In this document: positions 14,101 through 26,949 of the stretch, in pieces
Position numbering within the stretch: position 1 is the first letter of the stretch
Layout of the letters: every line of letters starts with the position of its first letter
NCBI RefSeq assembly: GCF_905475345.1
Contig: NC_066587.1
Coordinates: 8,299,070-8,363,069, forward strand
Direction: 5' to 3'
Length of the DNA stretch: 64,000 nucleotides
DNA from: Vespula vulgaris
Lineage: Eukaryota; Arthropoda; Insecta; Hymenoptera; Vespidae
The notes under the pieces: model-generated
Databases searched by the model: none
What the model saw: the letters and a program-made list of their open reading frames with translations, nothing else
Told to the model about the DNA's origin: nothing
Program-made: the position numbers and the translations under genes

Positions 14101-15534
14101 TCAGATTTTTATATTAATTTAGCCTATAGACGTTAAAAAAGAATCTGTTGCGATTCTGGCAGCGATCAGAGGCCGTCGGCAATTTGTTCGACACCAAAGA
14201 GAATAGAAGGGAAACAATCGTGCGCTCTTTTCGAAAACAATTCGTGTATTGAAATCGGCGATACAATGGACTTTTTGGTGGTGAGCACTGGGGAGCGCCC
14301 AATGAAACAACGAACCAAGAGAGAAAGAGAGAGAGGGAAAGAGAGACAGTGGTGGTTACAAAATAACAATGCGGCACCCTCCTGTGTGACCGACAGGATC
14401 CTTTCAATCGGCAATAAGATCCATTTTCTCAGCATTGAACCAACTTCGTGCCGCTTGAATCTTCGATAATGAAACATAATTGAAGTGAAGAATCTAGGAG
14501 AAAATCGATATATATATAAATTATTTATTTTCCAATAATATTTTTAAACTATCGAGTCAACGAAATTCGTGAACTCAAAGCGAAGTCCTCGATTGAAACA
14601 ACCGGTAGATCGAGTGCAAAAAGCACGTACTTTTAGCGAAAACCCAAAATTACACAGTGCATCGAAGAGGCGCCCCACATTCTGACGCTTGCCAAATTTC
14701 AGCGGACCACGAACGTACCTCCGTGATCCCCAGTGATTATCCACTTAAATCGTGAAGTCGCGAGCAATTATGTGGGGGTGCGAGGGTTAATTCGATAATT
14801 GCGATATTCCGTAGCGAATAATTACCACCTATCCGCGAATGCAAATCCCTTGAGATCTCACCGCGGTACTGAATTTAGGTGTGCTCGAAACTTTCCATAT
14901 CATCCTCCCACGAAAGCGGCATCGATATGCTTACACTACGTGACTGTGAACTATGGAAAGAAAGCCTTTAGTCCTGTTTTAGTTTTCAACTCTACAAGTT
15001 GAATCAGAGAGTTATTAATTTAATTTTACAAATAAAGCTGTATCTATTATGATTATTAAATAATCTAATTTTTCCATATTAAATAAACAATCTAGCTTTA
15101 AATATCCATTTTGATAATAATAGAATATCGAGGTTACGCGAGCTAACGAAGAGTCAATAAAACGCTTCTTCGTTGCGTATGCGAAGCCCACTAAATTCTC
15201 TTTTAGCGGACACGTGGCTATAAGGTTTTAGTGTCGAGTCACGAATCGTTCTTCCGGAATGAAGACAGTGGTCCCAAAATGTTTTTTATAATATTTCCGA
15301 GATAACTTCGGTCGAACCCGGATAAAACTTCTAAGCATATCATTCTCATCATCATCACTATTTACCAACCACGATGGTGACATCATCTATGCTCATAAGC
15401 GAAAGATTAACCAGAAATGTTTGATGAAAATAAGTTGGAAAAAGAGAAAGAATCGAGTCGAGTTGGTTCGGTCGGGCGCCCAGACGAAGGCTAAAGAGGG
15501 GAGAAGCACGCGTCGGCCACGCTCCCCGTGCACA

Positions 15535-15576
15535 CACCTGGGGCCAGTTGGCTAGCGAGAGGAGAGACGAGACTCC
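15535..15576 (+). promoter_or_regulatory. conserved motif block, copy 2 (shared with 3768-3805)
   Basis: Same order of words as copy 1: cacctgggg, ccagttggc, tagcgaga, gagac, gactcc. Copy 2 carries a few extra bases in the middle. It lies in a GC-rich stretch (about 15,460-15,580) within the gene-free block. Confidence 0.4.
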
Positions 15577-16903
15577 CTTTCCACTCTAGGCACAACCAAT
15601 GTCCAATTATTAACAAATTATGATCGCGAAATTGGACATCTTCCGGAAATACGGGAACGAGCTCAAAGCATCCTGATCGTGTCGGAAACTTGCTCTGTCG
15701 GTAAAGGACGAAGAAAAGAATACAAGGAAAGCACGAGCGGGAAATTTGTTAGCGTGAAACGAGTGGAATGATGACACGCGACCGATATTTCGAGAAAACA
15801 ATCAAATTTCGTGAGTTTTCGAAAAGAAGGAAATTTCACATTAATTCTTCACGTTATTTCACGTTAACGAAACGTATCGATCAAAAATGTATCGTTTTAT
15901 TCAGGATATTATGACGCGTGAAGTTTGAAAGAACTAGCATAATATTAAAAAGAGGAAGTTGGAAGAAAATCAGTCGAGCGGATGTCCTTCCAGTAGACTT
16001 CGGACTCGATCGAACGCAGTTCCTCTCATACGATGGGCTTCGCTAGTATTATGATCATTTTGCAATGGTGGGCCTTTGTTTTACAAAAATCGATGAAGGA
16101 GAAAAGAATCAATAATGATTTGTCTTTCTAACTATAAACAATGCCGACAGGAAAGGAAGCGAATTGAGCATTCCACGTCAAGCATTAAAGTCGCATTAAC
16201 TGAAGTCAAACAGGAAAAAGAACGGTCTTCCGGTCCTTTAGTTATGTGCTGTTACATCTTACAACACGGAGATCACACAGGAAAATCAAATTTTCCTTAC
16301 GTTCCCAATTTTGCGCTTTTCAATTATAGACAATCGCTTTCGAAAATTCATTGTCATTTAGAAATTCAGTAAATTATATACTCAAATATGATTACAAACA
16401 AATAGAAGGAAAAGTATTCATACTAATCCATTAGTAATTTTCACTATAGATTCAACTTTATGATTTAGATATATTAAACATGAAGATTAAATATTTCAAT
16501 AAGAATCATCTCAACGCGTCTATTTTGATAAAGAAGAAAAAATAACAAGTTTTTGTTTGAAGGGTCAAACGCATTGTCGATGAATATGAGTAAAGAAATA
16601 AAGAAAAAAACGGATGGGATCGCTTATATGAAGAAATTAACGAGATCTCGTTTGGTCTCGCCATAAAACGTGCAAAAAAAAGGAGTAACGAATCGGTGCC
16701 GGTTTTGGCGCTCTCTAAGACGCCTGAATTCGGCGATCGTGCGCCTGATAACCCGGTTAACCCTACCAGCCCGTTATTATAATATTTGCCGAGCCGAAAT
16801 ATAGTAATTGCTTATTTGTTCGGGCCCAATTACCGCGTGGCCCGCGCACGCCCATGGATTCTCTACGCGGTACCTAGTACCTTTACGTGTTCCTTCAGCT
16901 ATA

Positions 16904-17233
16904 CAGGGTGAGTCTGATTGAACTGAGACAAACGGGCTATAATTCTTTTCTAAACGAAAAAATATTGCACAATTTTATGAAATCTAACTTTCTATACAAC
17001 TATCTTTTTCTTAGAATGAATATATCGATGGAATGCAATTATACCTGATTTTTGAACACAATTATATTGTTTTTACTCCGATTGATTCTTTTCATTATTT
17101 TATATATAAAAATATTACGATGAATTTGTCAAAAAATAAATATTTAGTAACATATTCAAACTTTTATGTTAAAAATCTATTTTATATTTATATTATGTAC
17201 CATTAATTCTATGTAGTCATTAAAAGCACCCTA
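16904..17233. mobile_element. putative MITE with short terminal inverted repeats and TA target
   Basis: The left end reads TA then CAGGGTG. The right end reads CACCCTA then TA, so the first seven bases are inverted with one mismatch (CAGGGTG against TAGGGTG). The interior is about 330 bp, AT-rich and non-coding. Flanking TA and this length fit a non-autonomous Tc1/mariner-type element. The similarity of the ends decays after about 10 bases, so this is an old copy or a chance match. Confidence 0.4.
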
Positions 17234-17912
17234 TATACCTTGATACTTGATCAATTCAACCACCACCCACTTCTACAACTTCCACCTATATATTCCTTCT
17301 TTCTTTCCTCCCTTTTTTTCTTTTCTTATTTTTCATCCACCTACCTACCTGTCCGTTTACTCCCGCCCTCGCCGACGACTTGCCGTAACGATTAGGTTCA
17401 AACAATCAGATACAGCCGGATCGGCACGTAATGTCTATTATTGCGTCCGACGTCAAAATAACGACGCGTTAGTTTGAATGTTTCAGCGATATTCGACATT
17501 TCCTCTACGGGAGAACGTGCTTACGCTTGCTTTTTTGCGAATTACTGGTTTCATCAGAAGAAAGAAAGAAATTCAAGTATACAGGCAGAGTGATTTTTTT
17601 TACTTCTTCAAAAAATTCGTTTTTTATTAAACGACTCACGATACAGACTTCTTATAAAACTGTACTATATCTTCAGTACTTTTTCTCTTTCACGGACATA
17701 CAGTTTATACAATCATATACATTACTTACTATTCACTGATCACTGACTGTATTTATGATATAAAAATTAATAGGACATAGTAATACTATCGGATCATAAT
17801 CCTTTAAAAAGAAATGAACCTGCATTTACTAAACTTTGAAAAATATTGTGATCTCACGTCACAAAGATCGATTTAATCCAGGAAAAATCAAAAATGCTTA
17901 CATTTATTTCGT

Positions 17913-19392
17913 TCACGGTTTCCATAGCTTTAATAGCCCATCTTCACTGTACGAACATAACAAGTTCTGATGAGGATGATGCGCTAAACCGATTACGTCT
18001 TTATCATGTACCTACAATCGTAAAAAATAAAAAAAAAAGCATTACAACGGATTTTATAAATGAACTTTCATTAATAATAGATTACTTACATTAAGAGTTC
18101 TCTCTAATTTGCCAGATGATGTGGAAAAACAATAAAGTACGAGATCTTCGCCAACACAATAAATAAATTCACCGCGTGGACTTACAACCGTACATACAAA
18201 ATCTCCACCTTCTCGTTTACCACTGGAAAATGACCTTACTATCTGTCCTTGCATATTCATAATAACTACAGTATTTGATCGATTGCAAACAACAAAATGT
18301 TCTGGATTTCGTGGAAGAGGATGTACACTGTTTACTGTTAAATCGGCAGCTCCCAAAGATTTATAAGTTCCTATGCACTCTGTTGTTTTTAAACTCCAAA
18401 CTTTCACAGTACCATCTGAGGAAGCACTATGAGATAAAAGATAATAAATTTGTATATATGTGTAATAAATACCAACAAAATTATATTGGCAATTATTTTA
18501 GTACCTAATAATATTATGACCATCAGGTGCAAACACAACCTCATTGACGAATGAAGTGTGTCCTCGAAATTCCTTAAGAGTTTTACCAGACTTCAATCCG
18601 TGTATTCTAAAAATATAGAAAATAAAATGAAAAGATAGTATATATGAAACAAGTGTTAATACAAATTTTTATTACAAATTTGCTTTCATCTACCTTATAG
18701 TGGTGTCAAATGAAGCTGATAAAATTTGGCTATTATCTCTACTAAATTGTAAACAAGTAACACCTTTTGAATGTGCTTTTTCAAATCTCCTTAAACATTG
18801 ACCACTTTGTACTCTCCATACTTTCATTTTTCCATCTTGCCCACCTCCTGCTAACATTTCACTATCACGACTAAAAGACATTGATAAAACAGCTTGTTCC
18901 ATCATCATAAAATTATCTTGAGCTTGATATTTCAAATCTTTTCTTATCTTCCCTGTTGTAAAATTCCAAACTTCAATAAAACCATCTACAGATCCAGTGA
19001 CCAAATATTGACCATCTGGTGAAAAACGAGCACATTCTACATGTGATTTTTGTCCAAATTTGATTTGTTTTGATAATTGCGTAGGGTATTTTTCATCCTC
19101 TTGATCTCTCACTGCTGCTTTTCCTCTAAACAAATCTATCGTTGTTCCTGGTGGCAATAAACCTTGGTGTTGTTGCCATTTTAATGCTTGACCCAAAAGA
19201 GCGAGCAACCTGCTGGAAGGTACTACAGAAACTTCTCCTGCAAGTGCAGTTGCTATATAAGCTCTTCTTTTTTCTTTTGTACTTCCATCTGGATAAGCTT
19301 CTCGTGGATCGAAATATGAACGAGCAAGCAGATTTTCTATATAATTAAATAAAAAATGTTATTCAAAAAAATTAATATGAAAAAGAAAATGA

Positions 19393-19443
<51 letters not shown>

Positions 19444-20022
19444 CACTTTACCTAGATGTATGTATCTTTCAGGTTCTTGCTGTTTCATCATAATCATAGG
19501 ATCTGTTTGTCTTAACAAAGAACGTGCTGCTCCTAATTCTCTCAATTCAATTAATTCTAAAACAACCTTTTATACAAAAACAAGTGAGATAATTAAGTTA
19601 TTTTATATATTTTCAGAAACTACTTACCTGCTCATATAAATCTATCAATTTTTTATCAGGTAACTTCAAAGATTGTATAGCTTTAAGCACTGTGTCCCAA
19701 TGACCATTATTTATATCAGCCACAAATCCATCTACACTATCCACTGTATTAAGCGATACTCCGGTTTCTTCCTATCTCATTAGAATCATATATATATATA
19801 TATATATAAAACAAATAAATATAAAATATAAATAAATACAATACGTCAAATACCTGTAAAGTTTGTAACGTTTTTACAAGATTTGATTCTTTCAAATATT
19901 GCTGTATCAAACGAATTACACTGAAAACAAATAATTTGAATTAATATTCACTCATATAATAATAAATAATATCAAGATTATAAATATATTGCTTACTCAG
20001 CAGATTCTATTTCAATAGACAT
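17913..20022 (-). CDS. Smu1: SMU1, WD40-repeat splicing factor
   Basis: Complete gene of eight coding exons (plus-strand coordinates): 19997-20022, 19854-19920, 19628-19771, 19452-19566, 18694-19336, 18505-18606, 18090-18426 and 17913-18011. Together they encode 510 aa, close to the ~513 aa of the vertebrate protein. The start MSIEIES is identical to the vertebrate start. LisH and CTLH helices fill the N-terminal part, followed by a linker and a seven-blade WD40 propeller to the end, which finishes in LLKLWKP. The short first exon (26 nt) and the last exon are easy to miss: without the latter the frame seems to run on into the intron at 18,054-18,089. In the family SMU1 acts with RED/IK in the spliceosome B complex and affects splice-site choice in the nucleus. 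It is divergent from the IDE gene, with 1.38 kb between the start codons. Confidence 0.96.
19396..19441. repeat. (AT)n microsatellite in SMU1 intron 4
   Basis: About 45 bp of pure alternating AT within the intron between exons 4 and 5 of SMU1. It stops about 10 bp short of the splice donor side of exon 4. A second short TA run lies at 19,789-19,807 in intron 2. Confidence 0.95.
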
Positions 20023-21401
20023 TGTATATTTGAAAAATAATTTACATTAAAACAAATTGTTAATTTGGTTATGTTGTGTCAATAAAATACAGTAAGAATA
20101 TATTCACTCATAAATATATTCTATAGAACGAAACGATATAAAATTGTAAACTAAACTACCGATTAAAGGTCTATTCTGATTGGATTATACGACTCATGAG
20201 TAACCAATTAGAATACAACCGGGTTATGCTAAATATACTATATATAAAGTTATCATCTTCAATGTGCGAAAAAGTAACATAAAAATCACCTTCTTACTTA
20301 ACAATGTACTATGAAATATTATTGTAAATCAGTGTAAATATACGGTCGTCAAATAAAATCATTTCTATAAATGGTGATTTTAGCATTCATAATTCTATAA
20401 ATTTTATTAAAATAATATCCACATAATATCGATAGAATTTTACAAATAAGAATCATTTTACATATATACTATACTTTTTATCCAATCATTTACAATACAC
20501 TACACTTTTTATTCGTCTGCAACAAATTTAATATTTTAAAATTGTATTCTATCACAAGTAAAAAATAATACTTTTAAATTAAGAATTCTTATTTAAATTC
20601 TATAAATTAAAAGTAAAATTTTTAAATCTATATAAAAATTATTTGACTTTAAAAAACGTATTTGATAGATTAGAAATTAACTGAAATGAGATTATTGCAA
20701 CTTACTTCATTTAAATACATTACTTCATGATTAACTAGCATGAGATATATGATGTTACATATATATCAGAAAGTACTTAGGCTTTTCTCAAGAACTTTTT
20801 AATGAGTGTTCCAATTCAATTCTTTTTATCAAATGTTTTTCACACATATATTTAAATGTCGTTTACTTTATATACCTGCTCAATCTTTAATATTCTTCAG
20901 GTATGATACTATATGACATACGTACATACATACATACATGTATCTGCGTATCTTTACCTTGTAACTATCAACGTCGTCATTCAAATATAACCTATATAAA
21001 TCGTTAAGTTGTGTCGTGAATCATACATGCTTTCCTTGTTATAATTATTTGTGCTAACATTTTTAAGTGGATATGAATATACAACTTAAAGTAAACATTT
21101 ATGAGAACTTAAAGTTTATCTATTATATAAACAATACTAAATAATTATAATCAATTACTTTGTTACATACTGTTGAAAAAATTATAATTACAAGCTAGAC
21201 ACATTTTTAAGTTAATTTTAATTAACATTGCATGATATTGATTATTTTTCATTACCAAGTACATTTAAATAGAATTATTAAACAAAATTACTTTAAATGA
21301 TAGTTTATTTATAATTTTTATACGGTTATTTCAAATAATTTATATAATTTTTAAATAACTATTTGTTTTTTATAATCTACTTTTTATTAATAATTATAAT
21401 A
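20023..21401. promoter_or_regulatory. divergent promoter region between SMU1 and IDE
   Basis: A 1.38-kb AT-rich interval with no open frame of note. Near SMU1 there are two CCAAT boxes in opposite orientation (ATTGG at 20,179-20,183 and CCAAT at 20,204-20,208), the arrangement of an NF-Y-type core promoter. The rest (about 20,300-21,400) is AT-rich, with a short TACA run near 20,920-20,940. Confidence 0.45.
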
Positions 21402-24400
21402 ATGTCATCTCTTCATCAAAATGAGGAAACTTCACATACGGAATCTATAATTTTTGAGTAAGAGTTTACATATAATGATATTATTTATTAATATTATATA
21501 TAAAAATATGTATGAATATAATAGTAAAATATTTTACTTCTTTGTATTTACTTCATATTTTACTATATATTTTAAATGTATCATAATTTTTAGAAGTAGT
21601 TCTCCAGAGAAAAAAGCATCAATTGCAAATATACCAATTCGTGATTATATTAGTAAAATATAATATTGAATATAATAGTAAAATATTTTACTTTCTCGTA
21701 TTTACTTTATATTTTAGTATATAGTATAAATATATCATAATTTTTAGACGTAGTTCTCCAGAGAAAAAAACATCATTTGCAAATATGCCAGTTCGTGATT
21801 ATATTGAGAAACGATATGAAATTACCAAATCACCAAATGATAAAAGATTATATAGAGGCTTATTACTTTCCAATAAAATGAAAGTATTATTGATAAGTGA
21901 TTCAACAACCGATAAAAGTGCTGCAGCTATGGATGTTAATATTGGTAATTATTATAACTCATAAATTCATTACTTTTATATATAATATATTTTTTATTTT
22001 AAGGTTATATGAGTGATCCAGATGATTTACCAGGTCTAGCTCATTTTTGTGAACATATGTTATTTTTGGGTACAGAGAAATATCCTCAAGAAAATGATTA
22101 TAATATGTTTTTATCTCAAAATGGTGGTACAAGTAATGCAGTGACTTATATGGATCAAACTAATTATTATTTTGATGTTACTCCAGATAAATTAGAAGAT
22201 GCATTAGATCGTTTTGCTCAATTCTTTTTAAAACCATTATTTACTGAATCACTGACAGAATTAGAATTAAATGCTATACATTCTGAACATGAAAAAAATA
22301 TAACAAATGATTCATGGCGCCTTCGCCAAGTGGATAAATCATCATCCAATCCTAACCATCCATTTTCAAAATTTGGTACTGGTAACAGAGAAACATTGGA
22401 TATTATACCAAAACGGAAAGGTATAAGCGTTAGAGAGAAATTGCTTGAGTTTCATGAGAACTATTATTCTGCCAATATTATGGCTTTATGTGTTCTTGGG
22501 AAAGGTATGTAACTATGATACGATATTCTTTCCTAGAATTAAACTATTTACTTATTAACTCCTTAGATGCTATATACTACTATAATAGTTTCCCAATAAA
22601 AATAAAAAACTACTATAGTGGATAGAAAAATAACTTATTTAATTATTACTTTATAGTAATGTAAATATAAATAAATATGTAATTAAAGACATCGAAATAC
22701 CGCTATCATGATACTAATATACTTAATACGCACTCCGTGATACTAATATAGTTAATACGCACTTAGCGGTAGAGCCGTCCATACAGCAATACAGCTACAA
22801 GGCCAGCTTAGCCGTAGTAAAAGTCTTAAGATGTATATTTCTCAATATCAATATAATTTTACATCCATTAATTAGAGAGTTTGGACGACCTTGAAAAGAT
22901 AGTAGTGAATCTATTTTCTCAAGTAAAAAACAAAGAAGTAGAAGTACCAGTCTGGCCTGAGCACCCTTTCGATGAGGAACACTTCCAAACTAAATGGTAT
23001 ATTGTACCGATAAAAGATTTACGAAACTTAAATATGATATTTCCTATTCCTGATATGCGAGAACATTATAATGCTGCGGTAATCAGAATTATTTTTAGAA
23101 TATATTCATGTTTTTATGATCATATTTTTATAATTTATGTTTATTCTTCAGCCAACACATTATATATCACACTTATTGGGACATGAAGGAGAAGGTTCAT
23201 TACTTTCAGCCCTTAAAGCAAGAAATTGGTGTAATTCTTTGGTAGCAGGTAGACCAGCATCTCCTAGAGGATTTAGCTTCCTGCATGTTTTTGTTGATTT
23301 AACTGAGGAAGGTATTAATCATATTGATGATATTATCATGCTAACATTTGCATATATTAATATGCTTAAGAAAGAAGGACCAGTTGAATGGATTTATAAG
23401 GTATAAACATAATTCATATTTATTTATATTATGTTTTATATATTACTTATAAGATATATTTTTATTTGTAGGAATATCGAGATATTGCAGCAATGAATTT
23501 TCAGTTTAAAGAGAAAATTTCACCACAAGCATATGTGAGTTCGGTAGTACAGGCATTACAGGAGTATCCTATGGAAGAAGTCTTAACTGCAGAACGTCTT
23601 TTCCCAGAATGGAAACCTGAGTTAATTAATTTGGTAATGGAATATCTCGTACCAAAAAATATTAGGGTACAAATAGTTGGAAAATTATTTGAAAATATAG
23701 CTGATGAGACAGAAAAATGGTATGGAACCAAATTTAAAAAGGATAAGATACAACCAGAAATAATTGATAAATGGGCAACATCTAATTTTAATTCAGATCT
23801 ACACTTACCACTTAAAAATGAGTTTATACCAACTAAATTTGATATGAAACAATTACAACCCGATGTACGTAAATAATATTAATTTTTTTTTATTTCACAT
23901 TAGTAAATATGGATATACATATTGTATTATATAATAATTCGTTTTTACTTTTAGTTAGACAAATTTCCTGTGATTATAAAGGATACTCCATTATTAAGAG
24001 TGTGGTTTAAACAGGATGATGAATTTTTAATACCAAAAGCTAATCTTATTTTTAATTTTGTGAGGTATAATATAAATTTTCTCAAAATGATATATTAATA
24101 CAAAATTCATATTCATATAATGACCAACGTTTTTATATAACTTTTTGTATTTCCACAGTCCACTTGCATATATAGATCCTATTAATTGTAACTTATTATA
24201 CATGTTTGTACAATTGGTTCGTGATTCTCTGACTGAGTATGCATATGCTGCACATTTAGCTGGTCTAAAATGGGAAATAACCAACAGTAAATACGGAATT
24301 ATGGTAAGTTGATTTATTCATTAATTACATACTGTTTTAAATATATTATTATTAAATACTTATATTCATTCATTCATTTAAATTTCATAACAGTTTAATT

Positions 24401-26517
24401 TCTTGTTAGTCTATAGTTATATATAATCATACAAACGTATATATTCTTCTGACAGTGTGATAAAAGTAGCTAGTAATTTTATACATTATAATTTTAAATG
24501 CATTAGTAGTATAAAATATTATGCTTCAATATATCTTACATAAAACAATATAAATTATCCATGTTTCTTCTGTAATGAGCAAATAAAAAACTTTTATTAA
24601 TATTTTAAAATATGTAATATATATATATTGGATTCAAAACAATTTTCATTATTTACACAATATATCCATTAGATTATATATCTTAGACTATGATCTTTTT
24701 CTTTTCTGTATTTTACTCTACTTCAGAAAAAAAATATATATATATATCCTGTTTGAAATATTTTTTACTATATGGGTTCTTACAGAAGAAATGAGGAGTT
24801 TAGAACAGTTTATTTTTGAGTGATCAAAATAAATAGTTTCATCCACCATTGAATTTTAAAAGAATAAAAATATAGACTCAACCAGAGTCATTATTAACTA
24901 TGCCCTCAGCTAATGATTGGAGGCTATGATCACAAACAAAGTGTGCTGCTAGAGAAGATCATGGATAGAATAGTCAACTTCAAAATTCAACCGAAACGAT
25001 TTGAAATCTTAAAAGAAAATGTACGTATAATTGCAAATATTCTAGCAGTATTAATTAAAATATGTTAATATAATATTTAAATTTCAGTATATTCGAGGAT
25101 TAAAAAATTTTGGAACTGAACAGCCATATCAGCATGCAGTATATTACCTTGCTGTTTTATTAGCAGAACAAGTATGGGTAAAAGATGAATTACTAGAAGC
25201 AAGTTCTTGTAAGTGCATATTTCGTAGTTATTTTGTTATAAATTTGCCAAAATTTATTCTAAATTTGTATCTATCTTGATTTATTTTCTATTATATCTAT
25301 ATATATGTATATTTTCTTAGATCTAACAGCTGAAAGAGTATTAGAATTCATACCACAATTTTTAAGTAAAATACACATAGAGAGTTTAGTGCATGGTAAT
25401 ATGACAATGTCAGAAGCCATTGATATGGTTCACATAGTGGAATCACAATTAACCAAAAGTATACCACATATAGTACCACTTCTACCAAAGCAAATGATAC
25501 TGAAACGTGAAATTAAATTAGAAGATGGTAATATGTAATGTACTTATTATATCTGATTTAATGATAATATTAATTTTATCACATTTAATTCAATTTATAG
25601 GGTGTCACTTTTTATTTGAAGTAGAAAATCAATTTCACAAAAGTTCTTGTACTGAAGTATATTACCAAAGTGGTCTGCAATCAACAAAATCAAACATGTT
25701 ACTTGAACTTTTAACGCAAATAATTTCAGAACCATGTTTCAATATCTTAAGAACAAAAGAACAGTTGGGATACATTGTATTTAGTGGTATAAGAAGAACA
25801 AATGGTGTACAGGGCTTAAGAGTTATCATTCAAAGTGATAAACACCCAAAATACGTAGAAAAAAGAATTGACGAATTTATGAATACTATGTTGGTAGGTT
25901 CAAATTTTAATGATGATAATATGTTTCATATAATTTCTCTTAACTATTTCATTTAACTCTTCAACAACATCTTTACATTTGCCTATTTTTAATGAAATAT
26001 AGAATCATATAACAACTATGTCAGAGGAGGAATTCAATAGACACAAAGAGTCGTTAGCGGCGCAACGTTTAGAAAAACCTAAAATGTTAACGTCTTTGAC
26101 TACTGATTTTTGGAATGAAATATCATCGCAACAGTATAATTTTGATAGAGCAAATATTGAAGTTGCTTATTTAAAGACTATAACACAAGAACAAATACTA
26201 CAATTTTTTAAGGTATATATAGTTATTAAAAAAATTATCTATTATTATTATTTCATAATCTATATTTGCAGGAAATTGTTTTTGATGAGACACGACATAA
26301 GTTGTGTGTTTATGTCATTTCCATGGCAGAGGATGGTGCAGGAGTAATAACAGAAAAAGATAATGAGAAAACGGATGAAACTTTAAGTGATGCAACTATT
26401 ACATCAATGAAGACAATTGATGATATTGTATCATTTAAAATTAGCCAACATTTATATCCACTATTAAAACCTTTTTGTAATATACCTAGAAAGGGTACAT
26501 GCTCTTCTAAATTATAA
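21402..26517 (+). CDS. Ide: insulin-degrading enzyme (insulysin), M16A metalloprotease
   Basis: Fourteen exons: 21402-21457, 21748-21944, 22004-22504, 22876-23078, 23152-23400, 23472-23864, 23955-24064, 24159-24303, 24910-25020, 25088-25208, 25321-25527, 25601-25893, 26003-26212 and 26272-26517. All phases agree and give 1013 aa (human ~1019). The inverted zincin motif HFCEH is at residues 98-102 (His98, Glu101, His102 as zinc/catalytic residues), with the downstream acidic ligand in the [10 protein letters not shown] segment. The second half carries the substrate-binding M16 domains ([14 protein letters not shown]). The family cleaves insulin-like peptides, amyloid-type peptides and other small substrates in cytosol, peroxisome and mitochondria. 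The C terminus is SKL, a canonical peroxisomal PTS1. An extra copy of the start of exon 2 lies just upstream (see the repeat at 21,514-21,821). Confidence 0.97.
21514..21821 (+). repeat. 154-bp tandem duplication copying the start of IDE exon 2
   Basis: Two adjacent copies with a 154-bp period: 21,514-21,667 and 21,668-21,821. Each includes intron sequence, an acceptor (TTTTTAG at 21,593 and 21,747) and the first ~65 bp of exon 2 (SSPEKK, then RDYI). The upstream copy runs into a stop after DYISKI at about 21,661. A possible donor at 21,651 would not keep frame with the real exon. The upstream copy is therefore probably a dead exon and the downstream one is used. Confidence 0.9.
22698..22771. 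repeat. 29-bp tandem repeat inside an 8-bp inverted repeat, IDE intron 3
   Basis: Units starting tgatactaatata at 22,709 and 22,738 repeat with period 29 and end in taatacgcact. They are bracketed by a perfect inverted 8-mer, taccgcta (22,698-22,705) and tagcggta (22,764-22,771). The whole could fold as a hairpin in RNA or be the relic of a small insertion. Confidence 0.7.
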
Positions 26518-26949
26518 AAATGTTAATTAAAATAAATATGTATACTTAATACATTAAATTAATGTAAATCATTAAAATGTATATCGGTATTTGTATTTTT
26601 CATTAAATTTTGTGTTGCATTTTCTTTTTAATGTAAGGAATCAATAGAAATACTTCCAGAAATACTTTCCTTTTAAAAATCATTAAAAATTATACTAAAT
26701 CCTTAAATAAATCTTTTTGATACAATTTGAAGTAAATTTATCATCCACTTATTTCTTTTCTACTTTATCCTTAATTTCTTTTTCTCCTTTATTTTAATCC
26801 TTTGTATACTAACAACTCGATAGCACTTTGTCGTGAAAACGTGTCATGTTATATAGTATAACTTTGTAACTAAATAACGCATTATAATGATATTTGATTT
26901 ATATGAATTTGTAGATATGGAGGAAAGTATTTTTGCAAAAAGAAATCAA

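Larger units (their letters stand above)
1..17912. other. gene-free block, GC-richer than the rest of the window
   Basis: I found no coding region that I can support in this block. Open frames of 60-215 codons exist on both strands, but they are low-complexity (Arg/Glu/Ser/Pro runs from GA, CT and CTC tracts), overlap each other in several frames and lack family motifs or convincing splice partners. The DNA differs from the rest of the window: more G+C, many CG dinucleotides, and many polypurine/polypyrimidine tracts on either strand. Such a block could be the regulatory flank or the non-coding 5' exons of a gene to the left, or hold a long non-coding RNA. The sequence alone does not decide. 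Local features inside it are listed separately; the stretches between them (for example 1-1500, 1700-3250, 4600-9400, 11,800-15,400) show nothing I can name. Confidence 0.6.

Noticed and set aside
14114..14477. Three overlapping minus-strand frames of 63-103 codons
   Set aside because: Three frames open on the same DNA, low-complexity Ser/Leu runs from a GA-rich tract, and no recognisable protein.
18054..18089. Extension of SMU1 exon 7 to a stop at 18,054
   Set aside because: A GTAAGT donor at 18,089 and the well-matched last exon at 17,913-18,011 (ending LLKLWKP) show that this is intron.
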